From Strongylocentrotus droebachiensis (lineage: Eukaryota > Echinodermata > Echinoidea > Camarodonta > Strongylocentrotidae): DNA of 64,000 nucleotides. Positions 23,004 through 34,595 of this stretch are shown piece after piece. The position numbers were made by a program, and so were the translations under genes. The notes beneath the pieces are model-generated. The model saw only the letters and a program-made list of their open reading frames with translations, made no database searches and was not told where the DNA came from. The first letter of the stretch is position 1. Every line of letters begins with the position of its first letter. The stretch covers positions 434,001 to 498,000 of the forward strand of contig JAVYIG010000610.1 of assembly GCA_035222895.1 (NCBI GenBank). Direction: 5' to 3'.

Positions 23004-24636
23004 ATTACTGAAGAATTAAAATCATAAAATCAAAGTCGATTCAGATTATTCTTATTTAGGAATGCTTGTTAATGATTGTACATGTATATTTGAAAATTCT
23101 ACCCAACCACGATATTTTTTTATCAAAAGCACAAATTAAAGGCCTGTATTTTTCTAAATGTATAGATCCTATCAGGAATTCGCAAGCCTTTTATAACTTA
23201 TCTCAAAATTTATCTGTAGCAGCACACTGAGTTTATAAAAGTATTTGCAAAATTTCAAATCAATAGACTGTTGTTTTTCCCACTTTCAGCGAAAATGTAT
23301 GCCCTCATCTCGTACACAACAAATGGGGTAATTCTTAACGTTACTTATGTGAAGGACCGCTATTTATAAAACGGAAACGGGGTCACTATTCATTAAGGCA
23401 TAAGGACTGTTATTCTTAAGGACTGTGAAACCTTCTTTTGCCACCACCTGCATAGAAAGACAACCTGTTCATAAAGACCACAATCTGTTGTTCCCCTTAA
23501 TAAGAGTTTCTCATTAAAAGATACATCATAATTATAAGGGGACCTTTGCAGTGTCTGCTTCATTTGTTTTTTCATTACATTTTCTTGAATTTTTATTTGT
23601 ATATTATAAAAATCAAACAAATAATTGGAGAAGAAAAAAAATGAATGAATGCTGATTGCATGATAAATCTCACCTTCAAATCAGTCGAATTGTAATGTGT
23701 TCCAGTCTATGACTTCAAATTCTCTGATGGAGTGTGAATCTTGTGATGCTCTGAAAGACGTTCCAAAGAAAATGAAAATCTTTCTACTCAGTCAGGAGCA
23801 AGATAATTTAAATGAAAGAACCGTTCATGAACTGTGTTAGAATGACATGCACATGACCCAAATACGCACACGTTATCGGTAGGTTGAAAATATAACAACG
23901 AATTGATTGATATAACGTGTTAGAGCATCATGAAAGGAATAGAGAACAATAGGAAAAACAACATATGTTTTACAGCATTGTAAAAATATGAACAACCTAT
24001 AGAGGAGGTGAATAAAAACACAATAAAACAAATCAAACAGATCACTAAAACAAATCAAACAGATCACTAAAACCAAGGCCAGTTGGAATTTCCACTCAGT
24101 AGAACCTGATTTTTACTACCACACTTGGATCACGTCCAATAATGAAGCTGAAATGTATTTGAAGAATATTGGTGAAGAGAATGAAGAAAAAAAGAAGAAA
24201 AAAAAAGAATCAGATTTTTAACAGTCATTGTGATGTAATATTTACTACCTTTGGGAAAGTAGAAATAAATACCCCAAAAAGTAATTTTTTTTACCTTGTG
24301 TTTATACATTTTAATTAGTTCCTCCACTTTTCTGCTTTTATTCTAAAGCAACTAAAGTAACTTTTAAGTTTAAAACCACAACCTAAATTTAAAGTTAATG
24401 GACTGTCGTCTGAACCTACCCAGTGAAACCTAGCTGCTATTGCCACCACCTGCATAGAAAGACTACCTGTCAATAAAGACCACAATCTTTTGTTTCCCTT
24501 GATCAGAGTTTCTCATTGAAAACATACACTAAACAAACGATTGCAGGTTTTGCTTCATCTTAATTGTAACAACATTTTCTTGAATTTTTATTTTCATGAA
24601 AATAAAATATATAATTGGGATATCAGATGGATCTCG
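23004..24636. other. Unit 2 counterpart of the C2-exon region; exon absent
   Basis: Sequence passes from the ORF2 5' flank into intron-type repeats (cctgcatagaaagac at about 23,447 and again at about 24,451; tcaggagcaag near 23,792). The C2 exon and its immediate flanks, present in units 1 and 3 between these landmarks, are missing. I see no gene. Confidence 0.65.
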
Positions 24637-24870
24637 ATGCCTCCGCCATAGAGCAATTTTACAAACCGAAACAGAAGCAATTTTAAAAATTCAAGCTTGC
24701 ATGATTATAAGAATATCGAGATTATAAGTTTTTTCTTCATATACATGTATGACCCTTTGATCTTTGATCTCATGACACTAAAATATAATCAGTTGTTTGG
24801 TTCTGCAAGATACTCCTTAGTTCTAATAAGAACGTGTTCTCAATTTGTTTTGCATACATAATGAGCCCCA

Positions 24871-24883
24871 TGACCTTTGACCT
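24871..24883 (-). promoter_or_regulatory. DR1 nuclear-receptor-type half-site pair
   Basis: TGACCTTTGACCT reads AGGTCAAAGGTCA on the minus strand, a direct repeat with one-base spacing, as bound by HNF4 or RXR heterodimers. It lies in a repeated element, so chance or hitch-hiking is likely and no function is claimed. Confidence 0.3.
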
Positions 24884-25056
24884 CATTACTCCCAAAACTG
24901 CAAGGTGCATTCATGTCTTGAGTTTGATGGTACTCGGTCCATTGTTCTAATGATAATGCAATCAAAAGCTTATTGTGCATGATGCGTAATGAGCCCCCAT
25001 GACATTAGACCCCATAAATCTAGTCAGTTCATTGGCCCAGCAAGATACATACATGC

Positions 25057-27342
25057 CAGGCGCGGATCCAGGATTTTCCAATAGGGGGGGCCGGAAATTT
25101 GAAAATTGCGCAAACCATTTTTCAACTCAACATACCAATACTGACAAGGTCATATTAGAAGCACCATACCGGTGATTTGTTTTGACATTTTCATCAGGGG
25201 GGGGGGGGGGGGCTGAAGCCTCTTGCCCGAAAAAGTAATTCTCTGGTTTCACAATTCGGCTAGTGAGCGAAGCGAGCGAGCAAAAATTTGAGGATATTTT
25301 GTGAAAGTGTTATTTATCACCAAAATATACGACAAAAGATATAACAAATTCATATTCGGGCAGCTCGCTGTTCCCCTCCCCCCCCCCCCCCATTACGCGC
25401 GAAGCGCAGAAGCTTTAATGTTTCATGAAATTATTAGAGAAAGAAGAGGATTCGTTGTACCATTCTCGACTCCTAATCCTTGTCTGAATTTAGTTCCCCC
25501 CCCCCTCCCGCGCAAAGCGCGGAAGTTTTGACCTTTCATTCAGGGGTGGATCTAGCTTTTTGCTAAGGGGGGGTTTGACCAAAATAATGACGATGCGGAG
25601 CATCGTCCACGAGCCGCGAAGCGGCGAGCCGATTTTTGGGGGGATGTTTATTTGAACCCCGTAAGTGATGTTTTCCTGGCATCTATTAACACAATGGAGA
25701 CCATAAAAAGCAGTGCATGATAACGTCTTTTTAAATCAAGTAACAGTTTAATACACAGTTATATCCAGAGTTATCATGTGTTTGTTAAGTTACCAGATGA
25801 GTTGAATATCTTCTCACAATATTTGCACTTGAAAGGGTTTCTCTCCAGCGTGCGTTCTTTTTTCTTTCTTTTTTTCTTTTTTTTTTTCTTTTTTTCTTTT
25901 TTTTTTCCTTTTTTTTTTCTTTCTGGGCCGCCCAAGGGGGGGGGGGGGTTTAAACCCCCTAACCCCCCCGTAGATCCGCGCCTGTCATTAATTGATATGA
26001 GAGAAGGAAGACGATTTTTTTTCTACCATACTCGACTCTTATTCCTTGTCTGAATTCAGTTTTCCCCCTCCCGCGCGAAGCGCTGAAGCATTGACCTTTC
26101 ATAGTTTAATGAAATTTGATTCGTTGTACCGTTCTCGATTCTTAATCATTGTCTGAATTCAGTTTCCATACCCTCTCCCGCGCGAAGCGCGGAAGCTTTG
26201 ACGTTTCATTAAATTATTAGAGAAAAAAGACGATTCGTTGTACCGTTCTCAATTCTTAATCATTGTCTGAATTCAGTTTCCATACCCCCTCCCGCGCGAA
26301 GCGCGGAAGCTTTGACGTTTCATTAAATCATTAGAGAAAGAGTACCGTTCTCGACTCTTAATCCTTGTCTGAATTGAGTCCCCCCCATCTCTCGCGCTAA
26401 GCGCAGAAGCTTTGACGTTTCATTAAATTATAAAAGAAAGAAGACGATTCGTTGTTCCGTTCTCGATTCTTAATCATTGTCTGAATTCAGTTTCCCTCCG
26501 CGCAAAGCGCGGAAGCTTTAACGTTTCATTGAAATATTAGAGAAAGAAGATGATTTGTTGTACCATTCTCGACTCTTATTCCTTGTCTGAATTCAGTTTT
26601 CCCCCTCCCGCGCGAAGCGCGGAAGCTTTGACCTTTGATGTTTCATTAAATTATTAGAGAAAGAAGACGATTCGTTGTTCCGTTCTCGGTTCTTAATCAT
26701 TGTCTGAATTCAGTTTCCCCCCTCCGCGCAGAAGCTTAACGTTTCATTAAATTATTAGAGAAAGAAGACGATTCGTTGTACCGTTCTCGATTCTTAATCA
26801 TTGTCTGAATTTAGCTTCTATACCCTCTCCCGTGCGAAGCGCGGAAGCTTTGACGTTTCATTAAATTATTCGTTGTACCGTTCTCGATTCTTAATCATTG
26901 TCTGAATTCAGTTTCCATACCCCCTCCCGCGCGAAGCGCGGAAGCTTTGACGTTTCATTAAAACATTAGAGAAAGAGTACCGTTCTCGACTCTTAATCCT
27001 TGTCTGAATTGAGTTCCCCCACCCCTCTCCCGCGCGCATGTATGTTCCCTCTCTTAGTTTGAAAGCACCCCTTTATCTTTATCGGAAATTTTAGGAACAC
27101 AAAATCGGTCCCTCCGACCCCGGAGTGGGAGTGAGGTGGGAGGGGGGGGGGGGGGTATCTTTTTTTCTTTATTTTTCTCTCTCTCTCTCTTCTTTCTTTT
27201 CTCTTCTCTTTTCTTTTCTCTTCTCCTTTCTTTTCTCTTCTCCTTTTTTCTTCTCTTCTCCTCTCTTCTTTTTTCTCTTTTTTTTTGCGCCGCCAATAGG
27301 GGGGGCCGCGGCCGTTTCGGCCCCCCCCTGGATCCGCCACTG
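25057..27342. mobile_element. Nested element with CAGGCGCGGATCC / GGATCCGCCACTG ends
   Basis: The left end is caggcgcggatccagg and the right end is ccctggatccgccactg. A short direct repeat, catgc, flanks it. It contains long G and C runs, gagcgaagcgagcgagc, an approximately 110-bp tandem array, a polypyrimidine block (about 27,160-27,290) and an internal inverted fragment with tagatccgcgcctg at about 25,970-25,985. It is a composite of related repeats rather than a coding transposon. Confidence 0.6.
25390..27040. repeat. Interrupted tandem array of about 110 bp with CGCGCGAAGCGCG
   Basis: About eleven units, each with cgcgcgaagcgcggaagc, then tttgacgtttcatta, 'gacgattcgttgtaccgtt' and cattgtctgaattcagt. 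The cgcg(c)gaagcgcg core is near-palindromic. Units vary in length through deletions, and the array is broken by an unrelated G/T-rich piece near 25,540-25,985. Confidence 0.85.
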
Positions 27343-27608
27343 CATGCATGTCCTGAGTTTGATGGTAATCTGTCCATCGGTTCTAATAATAACGTGATCA
27401 CGAGCTATTTTTGCATACATCACGTGAACTTTGACCTTGTGACCCCAAAATCGAATCAGTTCACTAGCTCTACAATATACATACATGACCCAAATTTGGC
27501 AGGAGTCCATCAATATGTTCTTGAGATACGCCATCACGAGAACGGGACGTACATAGGGACAGACAACCCGGAAACATAATGACTCTGGCTACTTCGTAAC
27601 GGAGGCAT

Positions 27609-28424
27609 AAAAACATAAATTAATGCTGATTCACATGATAAATCTTACCTTATTAGTTCAAATATAATGTGTTCCAGTCTGACTTCAAATCCCCTGATGG
27701 AGTGCAAATTTTGTGATGCTCAGAAAGGCCTTCCAAAGAAAATGACAATCTCTCTACTTAGTAGCACAATAACAGAAAAGAAAGAGGCGTTCATGAATTG
27801 TGGTGATATGATATATGCAACAAATCGATTGGTATAACGTGTTAGAGTATCATGAAAGGGAGAGAGAGCGAGAGAGCAAGCTTGGGCACGCGAGAGAGAA
27901 ATAGGAAAAACAAGGCCACAGTGGGAATTCCCACTCCTGAGGGAAACACAATAGATCCTGATTTCTACTACCACCTTTGAATCACGTCCTATGCGAAAGT
28001 TATATTTAGCTGATACATATTTGAAGAATATTGGGGAAGAGAATGAATGCATGAATGAGAATGAGAAAACACAAATTTTCAGACGTTTTTTTTTCCCAGT
28101 CATTGTAATGCTTAAATCTAAAACACAAAATCTCATTTTCAAGTTGCTCTTTTGTAACTGCCATGGAAGCTGCTAATATTTACAGCCTTTCGGAAAGTAG
28201 AAATATTATTAAAAAAACTACATTGTTTTACAATGTGTTTACTTTTAACTAGTTTATATTACTTTTATTTCTATTCTAAAGAAATTGACTAAATGATATT
28301 TTTAAATGCTTGACAGAAGTAAAAGTAATTGACAGATTTCACCCCTGCCTCTACGAAATAAAGATAATGAAACAAATTACCGGTATCAATGATTATCATT
28401 TATACGTATGTCTAATCATTTCAG
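27609..28424 (+). other. Intron remainder before the unit 2 C3 exon
   Basis: Resumes the intron repeats of units 1 and 3 (tgctcagaaaggccttcc at about 27,717; gagagagcgagagagc tract near 27,860) and ends in the polypyrimidine and acceptor before 28,425. No gene seen. Confidence 0.7.
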
Positions 28425-29184
28425 ATTTATCTTCAAGCACGAATGATACCAGAAGTATTTGGAGATACCCTGCTCAGGCCTTTCCTGCAGTTAGCCGGTG
28501 CCCTGGCGGCCATCTTGGTTGGTCTCTCTAGAGCAGGCCTTCTCAACTGGCGGCGCGCGCGCCACTCGTGGCGCTTGCGGTCAGTCAGAGTGGCGCGCGG
28601 CTGTTCCCAAAAAATAATAAAAAAATAAAATTAAAAAATAAAATTCAAGAAAGAAAAAATAAAAAAAGAATATTTTAAAATAAAAAAACTCAGCAAAATC
28701 AAAAAGTTGCAGTCGAAGTTGAGCCCAAAATGTAAGCAAGCCATTTTGTTTGTTTTATTTTCACTTCATTTTGACATTTTCCGTATTTATTGCACCAAAA
28801 TAACTACATATAAATTAACTTCCCGTGTAGATTTTAGCCAGGAATTGTACTAATTATTTCACATCAATATAAAATTATGATTGATGTTTTATGGAACAAA
28901 AAGGTGTTAAAAAATGCGACATCTGGGCCTTAAAAAGCGCTCAAATCCACTAGCTTCCGGGGGCTTCGCCCCCTGGACCCCACCCTCTATCGGCTCGATC
29001 GCTACGCTCCCTCGAAACACAGTCACCAAACATACAGGTTGGCACTTCAACCTCAATATTTTTTTGTTTTGGCGCTTCTAAGAAACTAGTTGAGAAGGCC
29101 TGCTCTAGAGTATCGGACTACAAGCATCACTGGAGCGATGTCTTTGCTGGCAGCATCCTGGGTCTAGTTGTAGCTATCCTAATG
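28425..29184 (+). pseudogene. PLPP: PLPP C3-motif exon of unit 2, split by a hAT-like element
   Basis: Two exon pieces, 28,425-28,533 (109 bp) and 29,111-29,184 (74 bp), add to exactly 183 bp, the length in units 1 and 3. Splice sites on both outer sides are intact. The break falls after the first base of the Val codon in S-R-V-S-D, separating LSR from the catalytic [10 protein letters not shown]. Reading on from the left piece adds about 32 foreign residues and stops at 28,626-28,628, so no active enzyme can be made unless the insertion is spliced out. The last exon downstream is intact but the C2 exon is absent. This unit is therefore very probably a dead PLPP copy. Confidence 0.93.
28534..29102. 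mobile_element. Non-autonomous hAT-like element inside the PLPP exon
   Basis: 569 bp with perfect 15-bp terminal inverted repeats, caggccttctcaact and agttgagaaggcctg, flanked by the perfect 8-bp duplication CTCTAGAG (28,526-28,533 and 29,103-29,110). The 8-bp duplication and C-A-G...T-C-T-C-A-A-C ends are typical of hAT elements. The left end is CpG-rich, the interior is A-rich, and 28,960-28,990 is a gggggcttcgccccc hairpin. There is no transposase ORF. It is absent from units 1 and 3, so it is younger than the duplication or was lost there. Confidence 0.93.
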
Positions 29185-29667
29185 GTATGTTACCTATATT
29201 AGAAGTCTTTTGTTCAAGTTACTCTTCCATGTGCAATCCAACCTTAATTCCAAAAAGTTTTTTTGTTGTCATCTTTATTACCATATTGTACTTGTCATAC
29301 CTGTTCGTTTGGTTGCCTATTGTATATTTACTGTATTTATAACTGTATTGTATAATTTGTAAACATGATCAGTTTTGGTCCTTGGACCTTTGGATCATGT
29401 ATACTTATATGTCTTTTTAAATCGAAATAAATAAATAAATAAATAAATAAAGTTGAATTTGATGGGAGCAGGTAAATAAGAAAATCAGATTGGTCAAACA
29501 ATGGGAAATTTATGAGATTGTAAGAATCCATGCATGCCCTTTTTTACTCACAAGTTGCTTCTATGTTAATTGAGAGTGTAGCTAAACTTGTAATAAGTCT
29601 TTTCGCAAATACTTTTTGAAGCTCATATTTTGAATACAGTAAAGTTCCATGGAAACCTACGCTTTAA
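29185..29667 (+). other. Unit 2 last intron, left part
   Basis: Counterpart of 6,120-6,640, with the same AATA run (about 29,425-29,450). About 35 bp present in unit 1 before the TTAA site are missing next to the following insertion. Confidence 0.8.
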
Positions 29668-30435
29668 AGCCCAAGTCCACTCCAAAAATAACTTACTTTC
29701 AATAGAACCAGAGAAATCAGACAAACCGATAAAAAAAAGTTTGAGCAAAATCGGATAACTAATAAGAAAGTTATGAATTTTTAATGACATGAAAAACTTT
29801 GAAAATCACTACACAAATTGGCAACTCACTCATGAGTCTATGACGTATGGTCCTCACTATCCACTCATTATTTTCTTTATATTGATAATATAAATTTCCT
29901 ATTTTCCCCTAAAAATCTTATTTCTTCACATCAGTATCCAAGTTAGATTTTTAGTAATATGTTTTTGTGTGGATGCACAAATAAGTAATTTTTGTCTAGT
30001 TAAATCATGAAAAATTGAATTTTGATAAACTATTTATATAAAAATCAATAATTATGAATATACAATATTCAGAAAATAGTATCAATTTTTCAAAATTCAT
30101 AAAAGTTTTTGGGAAATGTCATGCACGCAATATGATACAAATCATATAACCTGGGCAAAGGCATGGGGAAATCTAGTTTTGGGGCATAAAAAGGGAAATT
30201 AATGGGATTAAACTATGTAAAGCAATTGATAAGTTGTGAGGACATGACGTCACAAACTGATAACCATCTTGGCAATTTGTGTTGTGAATCTCATTGTTTC
30301 ATAGTTTTACATACTTTTTCAAAAATTCATAACTTTCTTATTAGTTATTCGATTTTGCTCAAACTTTTTGTGATTGGTTTGTCTGATTTTTCTGCTTTTA
30401 TTGAAAGTAAATTATTTTTCGAGTGGACTTGTCCT
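29668..30435. mobile_element. TTAA-flanked MITE with long terminal inverted repeats
   Basis: 768 bp, starting agcccaagtccactcc and ending ggagtgg-like gagtggacttgtcct. The arms pair for roughly 100 bp, including aaagttatgaatttttaatg versus caaaaattcataactttctt. TTAA lies on both sides (29,664-29,667; 30,436-30,439), while unit 1 has a single TTAA at this site. The interior carries no gene. The target choice points to a piggyBac-type transposase acting in trans. Confidence 0.88.
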
Positions 30436-30478
30436 TTAAGTGCACATTAAAGAGTTTTTCTCATTTCTTTTTTTCAAG

Positions 30479-30640
30479 GCGGTCTTTGTGAGTGACCTTC
30501 TGAGGATACCCATCTCAAGAGAATCGCGGATTGAGAAGGGGGAGGTGATGCCCCTCTATGGATCAGGGTCAGCCATCAGTGATCAACTCAGCAGTGATAG
30601 TAAGGACCATGCAAACAATGTTGTCACAGCAATAGCCTGA
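30479..30640 (+). CDS. PLPP: PLPP last coding exon, unit 2
   Basis: 162 bp after acceptor ttcaag, ending TGA at 30,638-30,640. The translation differs from unit 1 at one visible residue (ISRESR instead of ISRDSR); other differences are silent. The frame and splice site are intact even though the preceding exon is broken, so either the insertion is recent or this exon is used by transcripts that skip the broken one (also phase 0 to phase 0, so skipping would keep frame but lose motif 3). Confidence 0.88.
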   Translation, partial: AVFVSDLLRIPISRESRIEKGEVMPLYGSGSAISDQLSSDSKDHANNVVTAIA

Positions 30641-32283
30641 ACTGTGTTCTCTCGGCCTCACCCAGGCTCGCTTTAGCACCACCACCGTCTCCATCATAAC
30701 ATCATCTTCTTCGTCTTAATCGGTGTGTGCCAGTAATGCAGTCCAGACCGATCTCAGTTTGGGAGTCCTGGACCTCACAGACTAGAGATGGGAACGGAGG
30801 GAAAGAGAGAGGATATGAGCTAGAAGCGGGAGAGAGAGCAAGAGAATTGAAGAGAGAAGGATAGGGGAGAGACATAATTGATACATGGAAAGAGAGGGGG
30901 AGAGAAAGAGAGAGAGAGAGAGTAAGAGAAAATGAGAGAGAAGGATAGAGGAAGAGAGAGAGAGAGAGAGAAAGAGAGAAGAGGAAGAGTACCAGTAGAC
31001 CTTGCGCTGAATGGTCCTATAACCAAAGGTTTTCATCCTGGTCTCTCCATCTGGAACCCCGGGTCTGGACTGCATCACTGGTGGTTTCCTCCTCCCAGCA
31101 TTGTCCAATGTGTACCCGGTAACCCTCTTTCAACTAATGATTTCATCACTCACCGCTAGCACCGCTCGCTGTCTTGCTCTGCAACAACTCTTGACTAACT
31201 TCCATCTCAATCTGTTCATCTCGATGTTGTCTTTTTGTCATCTGTTGTTCCACCATTTGTGAATCTCCAGAAAAGAATCAAGATGGGTCTCTTGTTTTAC
31301 TTTGAGGACTAACATCATTTAGTACTTCACAGTGATCTCTACAAACACAAGTGATAATGATGTTGCATTTTGATGTACCATCCAACGTTTATATTATGTT
31401 CAGATAAGACGCAGTAAATGATAGTTTTTTTTATTATTGATGATTTAAGTGTAATATGCATAAAAGAGAGTTCCTTCTCAGTGAGTACACATATATGTAG
31501 GACCTTTGTAGCACGCAGTTGTAATTAATTTACACATTACAAAACATTGCTGCCATTCACCTCTTCATATTTGAATGAGGTTTTAGAGAGATTAACTTTT
31601 TCAACCTAATTGTTGTTTACAGGTTGAGTTGTGTAAACTAATATTCTTGTTGCACCACTAGAGAAGTCTAGAATTGTTGCGTAATTTACCTTCAACTGTT
31701 ATAAATGTCATGGATTAGATCAAATTACCTAGGTTTGCTATTCAGCAGTAACCTTAATGCTACTTTTGCCACTCCATACCCAGGAGAGAACGCAAGTGGG
31801 GGTATGTTTAGGATACTTCAAGATGTGTGATTACAAAAGAATTTAGTTCTGTATGTCCTGAAGAATAGCTGTTGGTGTAATGAGTGTTGAAATGAAATAG
31901 AGGACTGCACACATGAAAATTAGCAAAAGGAAATAGCATGTACATTTACTTGACACAGGACAGATTTAGTTTAACCACAGTAAAACTACTTTCAATATCT
32001 CTGGTGCTTTTGATTTGTCTTAATTGTTCAGACCACCATAATAAAGGTGCCGTCGGATAGAAATGCTATTTCTGCATTCATTCATTTTCAGTATATCTAT
32101 TTTTCGGCAACTCATTCACATTCTTTAAGATATGTAGCATGAATGCATGTAGTAATGCAACATTAAGGTTATCCCCATTTATCAAGAAAGGGCAATCAAA
32201 TAATACTTTGTGTTTCATTGATCATTTTCTTTCAAAGACTTAATATGCCCCATTGCACCAAGAGGAATACTCATGTCAGTAAT

Positions 32284-32557
32284 ACATGATGATACAAAAT
32301 TTGCCGGGAAACCGCCTACTAATTCATATATTTGGTAAATTTGTTTCTCTCATGGTCTGTGAGAAATATAGGGTAGTCCCATATACATCTTTCTGTGTAT
32401 AGTGCTTGTAACTTTACGAAGAATGGGCCATATTTCTTATCATTTTGATGATTCCAGAACCTTGCAGATGCTAGATGCTAGATGATCAACCTTTTCTGAT
32501 CGATTCCACAACGTTTCTTTCACAATGTAATCGCATGACCATAACTGGTCTTTACCT
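32284..32557. mobile_element. Left-truncated copy of the AGGTAAAGACC element
   Basis: Nearly identical to the right part of the complete element at 63,612-63,977, ending actggtctttacct before TTAA. It is preceded not by the element's left end but by host sequence that also follows it: ggttatccccat(t)tatcaag appears at about 32,167 and again at 32,562. The left junction shares only about five bases (taata) with both parents. Confidence 0.85.
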
Positions 32558-34479
32558 TTAAGGTTATCCCCATTGATCAAGAAAGGGCAATCAAATAATA
32601 CTTTGTGTTTCTTTGATCATATTCTTTCAAAGACTTAATATGCCCCAAGAGGAAGACTTATGTTAGTAATATATTCAAATTCAAACATTTGTAAGGTCTA
32701 ACGTCTGCTGAACAGTAACAAAAAAAGGGGAAAAAAAGAAGAAGAATATTAAATGATAGTTGGAATATGGAACACTTAATATTAAGTGTTTTTCAATATG
32801 TTGAAAACATTTTTTATTGTGTTATAGAATTAATTTATTATGATGGATATTCTTTAAAAAATAAAGAATTTTAGGAAGAAATGCAGAAGCTTAGGGAACA
32901 TGAGATGAAGAGCTCAATGGAGATTAGGATCAATATATTGGAACAGATATCACGTTTGGTGTAAATTTCATGATAAATTTTCATATTGAAGGGTGCTCAC
33001 GCTCTAAAATATTTGGTTTAAATTGGCTCGGAGAGCATTATCAAGCAGCTTTTTCAACAGAAGTATTGTCACAACTTTTAAAGAAGTAAATTTTGTAATA
33101 TTTATGTTAGAAAAGATTTCATTTCAAAGTATATATTTTGGGTATTTTGTGACTATTATTAACTGTTTAATCCTCATTCGATACAAATACCAAACTTACT
33201 ACTAACACATGGTGTAAAGGACATAACTTGTTTAGTTTATATATTTTGGTTCAGAATAGGATTCATATTGCCCATGGCATACACACTGCTGGAATATTAG
33301 CCTTTGTATGATATATATCTCCACTAGGGTGGATCAGGAGGGGCGCTATAAGGAGTTGAGACTTGGGACCCCCCCCCCTTTTTTGTTGTTATGCCTCTCA
33401 GATATTATTTGGAAATTGGAACCCTCTTTTTATGCTTGATTGCATTCTTTGTTCCTTTCCTTTTTCTATGTTTTAGTTGTCATTGGGGGACCCCCTCCCC
33501 ATTCACAAAATCTCGAATAAGCCCCTGCTATATGCATGTACCTAACTTAGTAACTATTTCATCACTCACCGCCATGTAACATGATGTAATGGTAAGGCAT
33601 GTAGTATACATTGCATATCACATGGCTACTTGGCTTACATCCCCCCTCACATACTTAAGTATTTGTTTACAGTGTGTTTCAAATGCTAGTGATGATTGGT
33701 ATATTCAAAGTTTCCTGCGGATTTTATGATTACCGGTTCATTATTATCCCTTTCGATTAAGATTTGGCAGAGCTTTACTTATTTCCTAGGCCAAGACAAA
33801 TTAATACGTCTGTCACCATGCAAATTCATAGAGGATCTTCTTCATGATATTTAAGATGTACTGCTAGCATCTAAGGAGGCTCTCAAACATTGTCTTGCCG
33901 TAACTTCCATCAGTGGAGGTACTGGGTTACTGAGCCTGACATACCCTGTAACATGTTCATCAGAAATGTTTTGTAGAGATGCCCTTAAAGTACATGTCAT
34001 TTGTAGCTCTGATTTGCAACCCTTTAAATAACTTTCAAGATAGTTCATTGAACCTCCTCTTTTTCTTTAATTCTCCCACAAAAATACAATTTTTAATAGA
34101 AAGTACTTTCATAAGATAATGCATCCATGATAATATAATTTCTCAATTATATTTAGTTTTTTACATCCTTACTGTCACTTTAAAGCTTTCTCTGTAAAGT
34201 AAATCATTAATTTTTAAGTTCCACTGTGGCAAAGGGTAATGTATTAAGAGGATGCACCTTTTTTCCTTTCTCTTTTTTTAAACAAATCTTCATTATTTTT
34301 GTTGCTCTTTTGTCCTCCAACTTGTAGGGATGTTATCTGATGAAGACAACAATGGAATAACACACGATGATGGGAACAGGAAAAAAACTCTGGAAAATAT
34401 ATATCCTGTTGATACCTTTCCAATTCGTTTTGTCCCCTAAAACCAGAAACTTTTTGCAAACATTTAGAGATAGGTTTTT

Positions 34480-34595
34480 GAAGAATAGCAACGAATACAG
34501 ACATACTAAAGCTTTTCGTCTTGCACGCAAAGTGATTTACTCCGATGGGTGCAAGACGAAAAGCATGGGCATGTCTGTATTTATTGCTATTCTTC
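34480..34595. other. Long hairpin in the 3' tract, unit 2
   Basis: Paralog of the hairpin at 10,272. The stem reads gcttttcgtcttgcac on the left and gtgcaagacgaaaagc on the right, a perfect 16-bp pairing where unit 1 has mismatches. The outer arms (gaagaatagcaa / ttgctattcttc) are unchanged. Confidence 0.8.

Larger units (their letters stand above)
24637..27608. mobile_element. Element with ATGCCTCCG ends, carrying a nested insertion
   Basis: Starts atgcctccgccatag and ends taacggaggcat, an imperfect terminal inverted repeat. The body has the recurring text 'tgacctttgacc', gagtttgatggta and 'gacagacaacccggaaacat' seen in a repeat family widespread in marine invertebrates. No transposase ORF is present. 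It occupies the unit 2 intron only. A second element (25,057-27,342) sits inside it. Confidence 0.65.

Noticed and set aside
27136..27579. Phe/Ser/Leu-rich and Lys/Glu/Arg-rich ORFs at 26,993-27,579
   Set aside because: Low-complexity polypyrimidine tract inside a repeat; translations are simple-sequence artefacts on both strands.
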